From positions 372,001-436,000 of the forward strand of contig NC_019962.1 in NCBI RefSeq assembly GCF_000230735.2: a DNA stretch of 64,000 bases. The letters run 5' to 3'. The notes beneath the pieces are model-generated. The model had not been told where the DNA came from, did not search any database, and saw nothing but the letters and a program-made list of their open reading frames with translations. The stretch comes from Natrinema pellirubrum DSM 15624 (GTDB taxonomy: Archaea; Halobacteriota; Halobacteria; Halobacteriales; Natrialbaceae). Both the position numbers and the translations under genes were made by a program. Shown one piece after another: positions 16,477 through 24,457 of the stretch. Numbering within the stretch: the stretch's first letter is position 1; each line of letters begins with the position of its first letter.

Positions 16477-17262
16477 ATGGACTTCGATCTCGACGGCAAT
16501 TCGGCGCTGGTGACAGCCTCCTCGAGCGGCCTCGGCTTCGCGAGCGCGCACGCACTCGCCGAGGAGGGTGCGAACGTGGCGATCTGTGGCCGCGACGCCG
16601 AGCGACTCGACGCGGCCCGCGAGGACCTCGAAGCGGCGGGAACGGGCGACGTCCTCGCCGTCCAGACCGATCTCACGGACCCCGACGACGTCTCCCGACT
16701 CGTGAGCGAAACGGTCGACGCCTTCGGCGGGCTCGACCACCTCGTCACTTCCTCGGGCGGCCCGCCGAGTACGACCTTCCGCGAGACCGACGAACAGGAT
16801 TGGTACCAGGCCTACGATCTGCTCGTGATGAGCGTCGTCTGGACAGTTGAGGCGGCCTACGAACCCCTGCTCGAGTCCGACTACGGAACGATCACCTGTA
16901 TCACCTCCCGGACCGTCCGGGAGGTCGTCGACGGCCTCCTGCTCTCGAACTCGGTCCGTCGGGGCGTGATCGGCCTCGTGAAGACGATTTCGCGCGAGTT
17001 CGCGCCCGAGATCCGAGCCAACGCCGTCCTGCCGGGAACGATCGAGACGCCCCGGATCGAGGAACTCATCGAGGCCGGCGTCGAGCGCGGCACCTACGAC
17101 GACTACGAGGAGGGCCTGACAGCGATGGCCGACGACATCCCGGCGGATCGCATCGGCGACCCGCGGGAACTCGGCGACGTCGTCGCCTTCCTCTCGAGCC
17201 CGCGGGCGAGTTTCGTCAACGGGGCCGAGATCCCGATCGACGGCGGGCTATTGCGGAGTTGA
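16477..17262 (+). CDS. SDR family oxidoreductase with an altered catalytic site
   Basis: 261 residues from the ATG at 16477. The Rossmann dinucleotide region is VTASSSGLGFASAHALAEEG (TASSSGLG in place of TGxxxGxG). NNAG is replaced by TSSGGP. The YxxxK catalytic pair is absent: the segment reads LLSNSVRRGVIGLVKTISRE, with Asn-Ser-Val-Arg-Arg where Tyr and Lys are expected. The IDGGLLRS C terminus is typical of the fold. This fits the known subgroup of 3-oxoacyl-ACP-reductase-like SDRs that lacks the canonical tetrad. Substrate unknown. Confidence 0.85.
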   Translation: MDFDLDGNSALVTASSSGLGFASAHALAEEGANVAICGRDAERLDAAREDLEAAGTGDVLAVQTDLTDPDDVSRLVSETVDAFGGLDHLVTSSGGPPSTTFRETDEQDWYQAYDLLVMSVVWTVEAAYEPLLESDYGTITCITSRTVREVVDGLLLSNSVRRGVIGLVKTISREFAPEIRANAVLPGTIETPRIEELIEAGVERGTYDDYEEGLTAMADDIPADRIGDPRELGDVVAFLSSPRASFVNGAEIPIDGGLLRS

Positions 17263-17371
17263 GACCGGTCCGCGAGGCCGGATCGACCGATCGCCGTGCC
17301 CGCGACCCGACAGCCGGCTCCCGATTCTCCGAATCGCAACCCTCTCGGAGCCCCCCGGGAGAGTGGGGGGT

Positions 17372-18343
17372 ATGTACGGTTCGATTCGAGTCGCCGGCTA
17401 CCTCGCGTTGCTCGCGACGCCGGCCGCGTTGCTCCTCGGTGCCGTCCGTGCGCCGCCCGACCTCCACGTCGGCGCGGTCTGGGTGCCCCTCGGTGTCGGG
17501 CTCACCGGGACCGTCGTCGCCGCGACGGAGCGACGGCGGCTCTCGAGACTCGAGGGGAGCGGGCTCGCTCGCGCGGACGCCGTCGACGCGCTCGCGGTCG
17601 CAGCCGCGGCGGTCGTCACGTACGTCCTGAGCGTTCACGCCGGCCTCGGCCCGGTCGTGGCCGCCGCCGCGGTCGGGTTGCTCGTCGGGGTCGGCCTCCC
17701 CCGGATCGACGGCCCGGCCTACTGCGGGACGTTCGTCGGAATGGCCTCGCCGGCGGTGTTTCCCTCCCTCGAGCCGGTCGCGGTCGCCGGTGTGATCGCC
17801 GGGCTCGCGTTCGTCGCGACGACCGGCTCGTTCGACGGCTTCGGCGGCAAGTACGGGACGATCGCGCTCTTTGGCTGCATCACGACGGTTGCCCTGCTCG
17901 ACGTCGACTACGCCGCCGCCAGCGCGCTCGAGCCGCGACTCGCCCCGGCAGTCGTCCTCATCGCCGGCGTCGCGGCGGTCGCGACCGTCGCGCTCCGGAC
18001 CCGCGGTGGGGCCAGCTCCGTCGTCGCCTCTGCCGCGGTCGGACTCGTCGCCGGCATCGCGTTCCCCCCGCTCTTTCCGTCGCTCGGGTCGACGCTGGCC
18101 GTGGTCGCGTTCTGTGCCTCGTTCGTCGGCATGTCGGGCGACGAGCGGCTGGCGACCACCGGACAGGTCGCCGCCGCCGGCTGTCTCTGTGGCCTCGTCT
18201 ACTTCGCGGTCGTGCCGTCCCTGTCCGGGGCGGGCGGCAAGCTCGGGACCACCGCGTTCGCCTCCTGTCTCGCCGTCGCCGGTACGTTGCGATTGCCCGC
18301 CGTCGTCCGATCGAGACTCGGCCGCACCGCCTCGAGCGACTGA
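17372..18343 (+). CDS. Polytopic membrane protein with an internal two-fold repeat
   Basis: 323 residues from the ATG at 17372, almost wholly hydrophobic (about nine or ten helices). Two halves repeat: YCGTFVGMASPAVFPSLEPV, then a helix and DGFGGKYGTIALFGC near residues 120-175; and FCASFVGMSGDERLATTGQV, then a helix and SGAGGKLGTTAFASC near 250-305. Each repeat pairs a Cys-x-x-FVGM loop with a GGK(Y/L)GT loop, which suggests an inverted or tandem transporter-like architecture. No family is recognised. The gene stands between the SDR and another membrane protein on the same strand. Confidence 0.75.
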   Translation: MYGSIRVAGYLALLATPAALLLGAVRAPPDLHVGAVWVPLGVGLTGTVVAATERRRLSRLEGSGLARADAVDALAVAAAAVVTYVLSVHAGLGPVVAAAAVGLLVGVGLPRIDGPAYCGTFVGMASPAVFPSLEPVAVAGVIAGLAFVATTGSFDGFGGKYGTIALFGCITTVALLDVDYAAASALEPRLAPAVVLIAGVAAVATVALRTRGGASSVVASAAVGLVAGIAFPPLFPSLGSTLAVVAFCASFVGMSGDERLATTGQVAAAGCLCGLVYFAVVPSLSGAGGKLGTTAFASCLAVAGTLRLPAVVRSRLGRTASSD

Positions 18344-18436
18344 CGAGGGAGCCGGTCCGCGCTCCTGTGGCCGGATCACTAGCCGACACGAGGAGTACTT
18401 TCAAGAGCCGCGGAAACTGATAGTCATCTAACTGCA

Positions 18437-19339
18437 ATGCCCCTGCTTCGCAATACCCTCGCGGACCTGACCGACGAGCGGTTCCGAACGGCGGTCCTCC
18501 TCGGCCTCGCTTCGATCCCGTTCACCGTCGCCCTCTCGTGGGAGTCCGCGCCGACGTCGTTTTCGGGCGAAGCCGTCGTCGCCGCCGGCTTTCTCGCCGG
18601 CCTCCACTACGCCGATCGATCGGCCGGAAACGGCGACATCGGTCTACTCGAGGCCGTTCGGTACGGCAAACGACCGTCCGTGAGCCGCCGGGCTGGTGTG
18701 GTCGCCGGCGTCGTCGGCTCCGTGCCGGCGATCGGCTGGGAGATCGCTCACACGGCCGAAATCGTGTGGACGTTTTTCGGTTGGCAGGGAGCGCTCGCCG
18801 TCGTCGTACTCCCGATCATCGTCCTGCTTCTCGTCGCGTTCTTCGGGCTCGGCGGCGTCGTCGGCGCGGCCGTCGGTGACTGGCTGGTCAGTCAGATCGA
18901 TTGGACTCGAGACGGGGCAGGTTCGCGGTCGGATCCGGACGCGGCGGCCGACGACTCCCGCTGGTGGTGGCTGGTCGCTGCGTACGTCGTCGTCGCGCCG
19001 GCGGTGTTACTGTACGTGTTCGGCGTGAATCCGGTCAGTGATGCCGGGCTTTTGGTCGCAATACTGTCGCTGTTCGTACTGGTTCCGTTCGCCGTCTTCG
19101 TCGCCGTCGCGCTGTTCAAGGACGCGATCGCCCTCGGCGCGGCGGGTCGGGGTTGGGTACCGAACTACTGGGCGTACGTCGGCGCGCCGCTCGGAACCTA
19201 CGCCGTCGCGTATGTTGCGGCACGGATCGCCCAGTCGACGAATCCGTCGGGAGTCGGCGTCTACGCCTTTCTGATCGCGCTCTGGATCTCGTCGGTTGCC
19301 TATCTCGACCATCGCCGTCGGTACGCCAGCGCCTCGTAG
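18437..19339 (+). CDS. Polytopic membrane protein, unknown function
   Basis: 300 residues with about seven predicted membrane segments. These include FRTAVLLGLASIPFTVALSW near the N terminus, ALAVVVLPIIVLLLVAFFGL in the middle and VYAFLIALWISSVAYL at the end. The N-terminal third (AAGFLAGLHYADRS and the basic loop RYGKRPSVSRRAG) resembles small haloarchaeal DUF5518-type membrane proteins, but the match is loose. A short acidic loop (GSRSDPDAAADDS) separates the halves. It ends 35 bp before the convergent ubaA gene. Confidence 0.7.
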   Translation: MPLLRNTLADLTDERFRTAVLLGLASIPFTVALSWESAPTSFSGEAVVAAGFLAGLHYADRSAGNGDIGLLEAVRYGKRPSVSRRAGVVAGVVGSVPAIGWEIAHTAEIVWTFFGWQGALAVVVLPIIVLLLVAFFGLGGVVGAAVGDWLVSQIDWTRDGAGSRSDPDAAADDSRWWWLVAAYVVVAPAVLLYVFGVNPVSDAGLLVAILSLFVLVPFAVFVAVALFKDAIALGAAGRGWVPNYWAYVGAPLGTYAVAYVAARIAQSTNPSGVGVYAFLIALWISSVAYLDHRRRYASAS

Positions 19340-19374
19340 TCGGTGACTCCTCGAGACCGACCGCGTCGACCCCG

Positions 19375-20211
19375 TCAGTCGGCCGAAATCTCGCAGGTCC
19401 CCTCGTAAGCCACGTCCGAGACCGACTCGATCTCGGGGTCGTCGCCACAGACTGGACACGCCGGGTTCGGCTGGACGGGGACCTCCTCGAAGCTCATGTC
19501 CATCGCGTCGTACAGCAGCAGCCGACCCTCGAGCAGGTCGCCTTTCCCGAGCAGGTATTTGACGACCTCGGTGGCCTGAATGCAGCCGACGGTCCCGGGG
19601 AGGACGCCGAGGACGCCGGTCGTCGCGCAGTCGGGGACGGTACCGGGTTCGGGTGCTTCGGGGAAGAGACACCGGTAGCACGGCCGCGGTTCGTCGCCGC
19701 CACGTTCGTTCGTGAAGGAGGTGAGCTGGCCCTCGAAGCGGTAGATCGCGCCGTGAAACAGCGGCGTTTCGGTGAGGACGCAGTGGTCGTTCAGCAGGTA
19801 CCGGGTGGCGAAGTTGTCGCTGGCGTCTAACACGATGTCGTAGTCGGCGACGAGGTCCGCGACGGTGTCGGCCGTGACGCGCGTCTCGTGGGTCTCGACG
19901 GCGATATCGGGATTCAGCGCTGCGACGTAGTCGGCCGCGCTGTCGACTTTCGGTCGCCCCACGTCGTCGTCGCCGTGGACGATCTGGCGCTGCAGGTTCG
20001 AGCGCTCGACGACGTCGTCGTCGACGATCCCCAACCGGCCGACGCCGGCGGCCGCGAGATACTGGATCGCCGGCGATCCCAGCCCGCCCGCGCCGACGAT
20101 CAGCACCGATCCCTCGAGCAGCCGCTGTTGGCCCTCCGGACCGATCTCGTCCATGATGACGTGTCTCGAGTAGCGATCGAGTTGGGTCGCGTCCAGACGC
20201 AGGTCGCTCAT
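19375..20211 (-). CDS. ubaA: Ubiquitin-like SAMP-activating E1 enzyme (ThiF/MoeB family)
   Basis: 278 residues. The ATP-binding glycine motif is VLIVGAGGLGSPAIQYLA; RxxxR appears in ERSNLQRQIVHGDDDVG; LDASDNFATRYLLND holds the conserved Asp; the catalytic cysteine is in PDCATTGVLG. Two CxxC pairs (CYRC, CPVC) bind structural zinc. In Haloferax the single E1 of this type (UbaA) adenylates SAMP proteins for protein conjugation and for sulfur transfer in tRNA thiolation and molybdopterin synthesis (established). It therefore links functionally to moaE at 61236, though not by position. Confidence 0.9.
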   Translation of the reverse strand: MSDLRLDATQLDRYSRHVIMDEIGPEGQQRLLEGSVLIVGAGGLGSPAIQYLAAAGVGRLGIVDDDVVERSNLQRQIVHGDDDVGRPKVDSAADYVAALNPDIAVETHETRVTADTVADLVADYDIVLDASDNFATRYLLNDHCVLTETPLFHGAIYRFEGQLTSFTNERGGDEPRPCYRCLFPEAPEPGTVPDCATTGVLGVLPGTVGCIQATEVVKYLLGKGDLLEGRLLLYDAMDMSFEEVPVQPNPACPVCGDDPEIESVSDVAYEGTCEISAD

Positions 20212-20381
20212 ACGTCGTCGTAGGCTCGAGAGCGAGAAAAGTCCGCGGGTCGACTCGAGAGGGGCGACGGCTGGCCGAGTCGGTCGTAGTCGGTTCCGTG
20301 GCCGCGGGGCCGACGTGTGGGGTCGCGAAGGAGGCAGGATTAGCAGCCACCATTCGATTTAATACTGTGGGGTGTGTTCAC

Positions 20382-20573
20382 ATGGATATGGCAACCTCAC
20401 CCAATGACGCCGGTGACGACGTCATCGACCAATTCCTGTCCGACCGCGGTCACTCGGTCGAACGAGTAGGGTGGGAGCAGGAGTATAACAAAAAGCAGTG
20501 TCCCGACTGCGGCGGCCTTCACGAGACGTCCGCCAACTCCTGTAGCGTTTGTGGGTGGGAGCCAACGCCGTAG
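20382..20573 (+). CDS. HVO_0416-like small zinc finger protein
   Basis: 63 residues from the ATG at 20382. The C-terminal half holds two CxxC knuckles, CPDCGG and CSVCGW, 16 residues apart: a compact zinc ribbon. The N-terminal half DDVIDQFLSDRGHSVERVGW with EYNKKQC is the conserved part of this haloarchaeal miniprotein family (HVO_0416-like, from memory). Such micro-zinc-fingers are often regulators or adaptor proteins, but no role is proven for this one. It is separated by 128 bp from another small zinc-finger gene. Confidence 0.82.
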   Translation: MDMATSPNDAGDDVIDQFLSDRGHSVERVGWEQEYNKKQCPDCGGLHETSANSCSVCGWEPTP

Positions 20574-20691
20574 GGTCGACCGCTGACTCGAGCCCGTTGC
20601 GGCCGTCCCGTCGATAAATTCGCGTTCCGTGTACTGTTTTTATCAGTGTGTATTCGACACAATTATAATGGGTTACAGATGATAGCGTATT

Positions 20692-20697
20692 GAGGAG
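20692..20697 (+). promoter_or_regulatory. Shine-Dalgarno-like site of the 20702 gene
   Basis: GAGGAG lies 4 bases before the ATG at 20702. Because most haloarchaeal mRNAs are leaderless, a clear ribosome-binding site here is notable. Upstream (20633-20668) there is an AT-rich stretch with the short inverted repeat GTGT-ATTCG-ACAC and a TATA-like ATTATAAT, so a leader of some tens of bases is likely. Confidence 0.5.
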
Positions 20698-20701
20698 AAC
20701 T

Positions 20702-20860
20702 ATGCCGGAATGCCAGAACTGCGGTGCGTTCGTCACGGAGACGTACGCCCGGGTGTTTACGCCCCGCGGCGTTGAGGATCCCCGCGTCTGCCCGGACTGT
20801 CAGGACAAGATACGCGACGGTGCCGAGGTTCGAGACGCCCGTTCCCCACGCGATCCCTGA
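20702..20860 (+). CDS. DUF7563-like small zinc finger protein
   Basis: 52 residues: MPECQNCGAFVTETYARVFT, then CPDC and a charged tail. Two CxxC pairs (CQNC and CPDC, 30 residues apart) form a probable zinc site. It matches my recollection of the haloarchaeal family DUF7563 almost residue for residue. It is too short for usual gene calls but has a good Shine-Dalgarno site, a stop at 20858-20860 and no competing frame. Function unknown. Confidence 0.85.
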   Translation: MPECQNCGAFVTETYARVFTPRGVEDPRVCPDCQDKIRDGAEVRDARSPRDP

Positions 20861-20934
20861 TCGTCGCGTCGTCGTCGGCTTCTGTCGCCGAAAACCCACG
20901 TCACTTATGGGTGTCGCGCTCCTGTACAGCTACA

Positions 20935-22818
20935 ATGACTACGACGGACACGACGGTTACCCGCCTGTTCGGCGGTCCGGGAAGCGGGAAGACGACCGCC
21001 TTGCTGGACCACGTCGAGGAGATCCTCGAGCAGGACGGGGTCACTTTTCGGGATATTCTCGTCGTCTCGTATACGCGAGCGGCGGCCCAAGAGGTTCGCG
21101 AGCGGTTAGCCGAGCGCCTCGACGAGAGTCCGCGTGCGCTGCAGGGCAACGTCTGTACGATGCACGCGAAAGCCTACGAACTGCTCGATCTCTCCCGAAG
21201 CGACGTCATCGGCGAATCCGACAAGGAGGGGTTCTGCGAGCAGTACGGCATCGAGTACGAGGACGAGTACTCCGGCGCGGGGCGACGCACCGCCCGTTCG
21301 ACGACGATCGGGAACAAGGTCATCGCGACGAGCCAGTGGCTCCAGCGGACCAGCCGCGACGTCTCCGACTGGTACGACGTCCCCTTCCAGTGGGACGACG
21401 AGGAGGTCCGGCTCCCGCCCGAAATCGACCCGAACGCTCAGGAAGGGAACAAGTACACCCCGACTTGGCCCAGCGACGACGACCGGATCGACGTTCCCGA
21501 GGCGATCCGCGGCTGGCGCTCCTACAAGGGCGAGGAGGGCAAGATCGGCTTCGCGGACATGTTAGAGCGGGTCAAACAGCGCTCCCTGCTCCCGAACGTC
21601 GACTACCTCGTTATCGACGAGTTCCAGGACATCACGACCCTGCAGTACGACGTCTACGAGGAGTGGAAACCCCACATGGAGCAGGTCCTGATCGCCGGCG
21701 ACGATGATCAGGTCGTCTACTCCTGGCAGGGTGCCGACCCCGCGCTCTTGCTCGAGGAAGAAGTCGACGAGGACATCATTCTGCCGAACTCCTATCGCCT
21801 GCCCTCGAACGTTCTCAACGCGGTCAACAGGGAAATCCGTCACATCGAGACCCGACAGGACAAGGACCTCAAGCCCCGCAAGGAAGGCGGTGCCGTCGAG
21901 GCCCGTACCAACGCCTCGATGCTCGACGTCGTCCGGAACGTCCGCCGAACCCTCGTCGAGGGCGACGGTACCATCATGGTCCTGTTCCGGGCCCGCTACC
22001 AGATGTTCCAGTTCATCGATGAGTTCATCACCGAGGGGGTCCCCTTCACCTCGCTGACCGACCAGCGGATGTGGACCGACCGACTCACCCAGTACGTCCG
22101 GGCGGTCGAGGCCATCGACGCCGGCGAGGACGTCACCGGACTGCAGGCCCGCCGGCTCGCCGACATGCTCCAGGAGTCGGCCTTCGGTACCGCGGAACGC
22201 GACGACCTCTTCGACGAGATCGACGACCGACAGGAAGAAGCGGGTATCGACGACCTCGAGGACCTCATGATTCCCGCCGATGTCATCGAGGACCACGCGC
22301 CGTTCATGCCCGGCCCCGGCTCGGCGGCCGACATGCTCCGGAAGGTCACCAACTTCCAGAAGAAAAGCGTCCGCTCGTACTTCGCCATCGGCGAGTACCA
22401 GGGGATGGACACCGACCGCGTCCGCGTCGGGACGATCCACTCCGCGAAGGGTCGCGAGGCCGACCACGTCTTCGTCGGCACCGACCTCACCGAGAAGGTC
22501 GTCGAGCAGATGGTCGCCACCGTCGACGACCCCACCGACATCCCCGGCTGCGAGGAGTTCACCAAGACCACCTCGCCCGTCCCCGTGCTGACCGACAACG
22601 AACGCCGCGTCTTCTACGTCGGCATGTCGCGGGCCCGCGAACGGCTCGTCCTCCTCGAGAACCTGGTCGATGGCGCGCCGACGCTGCCGGTCGACGTCCT
22701 CCTCGAGAACGAACTGACCGACATGACCCTCGAGGAACTCGTCGAGCAGGCCCAACAGCCCGATCCCGATCCCGACACCGAGGCCGACGATCTCGAGGCC
22801 GAAGCCGAAGCGCCGTGA
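20935..22818 (+). CDS. UvrD/Rep-family DNA helicase
   Basis: 627 residues from the ATG at 20935. Superfamily 1A motifs are in order: Walker A GGPGSGKTTALLDHV (about residue 14); motif Ia VVSYTRAAAQEVRERL; Walker B DYLVIDEFQDITTLQYDVY; motif III AGDDDQVVYSWQGADP; motif IV NSYRLPSNVLN; motif V VGTIHSAKGREADHVFVGTD; motif VI VFYVGMSRARERLVLLE. It should be a 3'-5' ATP-dependent helicase in repair or replication restart. The acidic C-terminal tail is haloarchaeal. The stop overlaps the GTG of the next gene, so the two are coupled. Confidence 0.92.
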   Translation: MTTTDTTVTRLFGGPGSGKTTALLDHVEEILEQDGVTFRDILVVSYTRAAAQEVRERLAERLDESPRALQGNVCTMHAKAYELLDLSRSDVIGESDKEGFCEQYGIEYEDEYSGAGRRTARSTTIGNKVIATSQWLQRTSRDVSDWYDVPFQWDDEEVRLPPEIDPNAQEGNKYTPTWPSDDDRIDVPEAIRGWRSYKGEEGKIGFADMLERVKQRSLLPNVDYLVIDEFQDITTLQYDVYEEWKPHMEQVLIAGDDDQVVYSWQGADPALLLEEEVDEDIILPNSYRLPSNVLNAVNREIRHIETRQDKDLKPRKEGGAVEARTNASMLDVVRNVRRTLVEGDGTIMVLFRARYQMFQFIDEFITEGVPFTSLTDQRMWTDRLTQYVRAVEAIDAGEDVTGLQARRLADMLQESAFGTAERDDLFDEIDDRQEEAGIDDLEDLMIPADVIEDHAPFMPGPGSAADMLRKVTNFQKKSVRSYFAIGEYQGMDTDRVRVGTIHSAKGREADHVFVGTDLTEKVVEQMVATVDDPTDIPGCEEFTKTTSPVPVLTDNERRVFYVGMSRARERLVLLENLVDGAPTLPVDVLLENELTDMTLEELVEQAQQPDPDPDTEADDLEAEAEAP

Positions 22819-23972
22819 CCGGTGGGAACGCCGACGGCGCGACGGACAGGCCCGGGTTCGACGACGGCACGGAACTCGGCCGCGAGCGCCGGCGCCACGC
22901 GGCCGACGTCCTCTCGACTGCCCTCGCCGACCGCGACGGCGCCGCGTTCGTTCACGCTGGCGTCGACCACGATCCCGGGATTCGCTACGCCTGCGACCGG
23001 CCGGCCGACACGACGGCCGTGGCCTACGACGGCACCGCCGACGAGTGGCTCGTCCGCTCGAGCGCCGACGGGGCCGGCGGTCACCCCGCGGACCGGCTGG
23101 CGTCGGCGCTGGCCGATCGGGGACTCGAGGGGACCGTCCTGGCTCCGCCACGCATCCCACACGACGCCGCACTCTACCTCGAGCGGGCGGGATTCGACCT
23201 CGCCTCGACGGACGCCCTCGAGCGGGCGCGAGCGACGAAAACGGCCGGCGAGCGCGAGCGCATCGCGGCCGCCCAGCGGGCGGCCGCCGCCGGGGTCCGG
23301 CGAGCGGCGTCGCTGTTGGCCGAGTCGACGGTCGTCGACGGGCGGCTCGCAGTGGGTGAACACGACGATGGAGCCGACCCCGAACCGCTGACGGCCACCC
23401 ACCTGCGGACCGCCATCGACGAGGCGATCGTCGGCGCGGGCGGGTTGCCGGCCGGCAATACCGCCGTCGATCCGGACTCGAGTCGCGACCCCGACGAACC
23501 GCTCCGACCCGGCGAGCCGATCGTCATCGCGGCCGCGCCGCGGGAGCCGGCGGGCTACTACGGCGGCCTCGTTCGGACGCTGGTCGTCGACAGCGACGGC
23601 GGCCGGGAGCGGCGTGTCCACGTCGCCGTCACGCAGTCGTTTCGCTCGGCGCGGTCGATGCTGACCGCCGGCGTGGAGTCGGTGACCGCCGTCGAAGCCG
23701 ACCTCGAGGCCGAGGTCCGGTCGTTCGGGTTCGATACCGAGCAGACGGTCACGACCGAGGTCGCCGGCGTGGGACTCGAGCCCCGCGAGCGCCCCCTTGC
23801 GGGCGGCGACGAGGTCGGTCCCGGCGCCGTGGTCCGACTCGACGTGGCCGGAGCGGTCGGTCCGGGGAGTCGGATCCGGATCGCCGACGTGCTGGCGGTC
23901 ACCGACGAGGGCGAGCGGCCCGAGTGGCTCGCCACGCCGTCTCAGTCGCTGTCGCCCGCGTCGCTACTGTAG
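22815..23972 (+). CDS. M24 (aminopeptidase P/creatinase) fold protein lacking metal ligands
   Basis: 385 residues from a GTG overlapping the helicase stop by 4 bases. The N-terminal domain (1-150) resembles creatinase N domains. The C-terminal domain has the M24 framework but not its chemistry: GEPIVIAAAPREPAGYYGGL replaces the usual VDxxxxxxGYYGDLTRT (both Asp lost), VAGVGLEPRER replaces GHGVGLExHE (His lost), and SRIRIADVLAVTDEG lacks the Glu of RIED. All five expected ligands appear changed, so it is probably a non-catalytic pita-bread protein. Its coupling to a helicase suggests a partner role (inference). Confidence 0.8.
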   Translation: MTGGNADGATDRPGFDDGTELGRERRRHAADVLSTALADRDGAAFVHAGVDHDPGIRYACDRPADTTAVAYDGTADEWLVRSSADGAGGHPADRLASALADRGLEGTVLAPPRIPHDAALYLERAGFDLASTDALERARATKTAGERERIAAAQRAAAAGVRRAASLLAESTVVDGRLAVGEHDDGADPEPLTATHLRTAIDEAIVGAGGLPAGNTAVDPDSSRDPDEPLRPGEPIVIAAAPREPAGYYGGLVRTLVVDSDGGRERRVHVAVTQSFRSARSMLTAGVESVTAVEADLEAEVRSFGFDTEQTVTTEVAGVGLEPRERPLAGGDEVGPGAVVRLDVAGAVGPGSRIRIADVLAVTDEGERPEWLATPSQSLSPASLL

Positions 23973-24024
23973 TCAACGGGAGCAGTGGCTTGCGTCGACG
24001 CTCCCCCGGCGGCCGAGCCCGGGC

Positions 24025-24279
24025 CTACGGCTCGTCGTCGCCCTCTGCGTCGGGCTCTTTTGCGATCGTCCCCATGACCCGCTCGGCCAGTAGCTCTGGA
24101 ATGTCGGTCGGCATCGTTAGCCAGTGCTGGGCGATCACGAGGCCGACGGCGAGTCCGAGCAACGCAACGCCGAACCCCGTCTGGCCGCGAAGTAACAACA
24201 ACTCGAGTCCGGCGAGGGCCGCGGGCAAGGCGAGAACGAGCGTGCCCGCGAACTTGATCGTCTCGATGATACCGGCCAT
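24025..24279 (-). CDS. Small two-helix membrane protein (DUF7533-like)
   Basis: 84 residues: MAGIIETIKFAGTLVLALPA, then a second hydrophobic stretch GVALLGLAVGLVIAQHWL and a soluble tail TMPTDIPELLAERVMGTIAK ending in acidic residues. It matches my memory of the haloarchaeal family DUF7533; the function is unknown. It is transcribed toward the M24-like gene and divergently from the second histidine kinase. Confidence 0.78.
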   Translation of the reverse strand: MAGIIETIKFAGTLVLALPAALAGLELLLLRGQTGFGVALLGLAVGLVIAQHWLTMPTDIPELLAERVMGTIAKEPDAEGDDEP

Positions 24280-24457
24280 CGATACGCGGTAGGGGGGCGA
24301 CCGATAAAAACACGGCGACGAGGCACGCTGACCGATCGCCGTGGCCGTCTCTCGTCGGGCGTTTCGTTTGCCGTTGGCCGCTCGGATAATTTACTAAAAG
24401 ATTGAAACCTGTCGGGAATCGTGGTTTCGGTATCGGCTCCGAAACCGACCGCCACCC

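Noticed and set aside
22071-22814. Upstream extension of the M24-like frame through the helicase gene
   Set aside because: That part is a wrong frame of the helicase; the overlapping GTG at 22815 is a normal coupled start.
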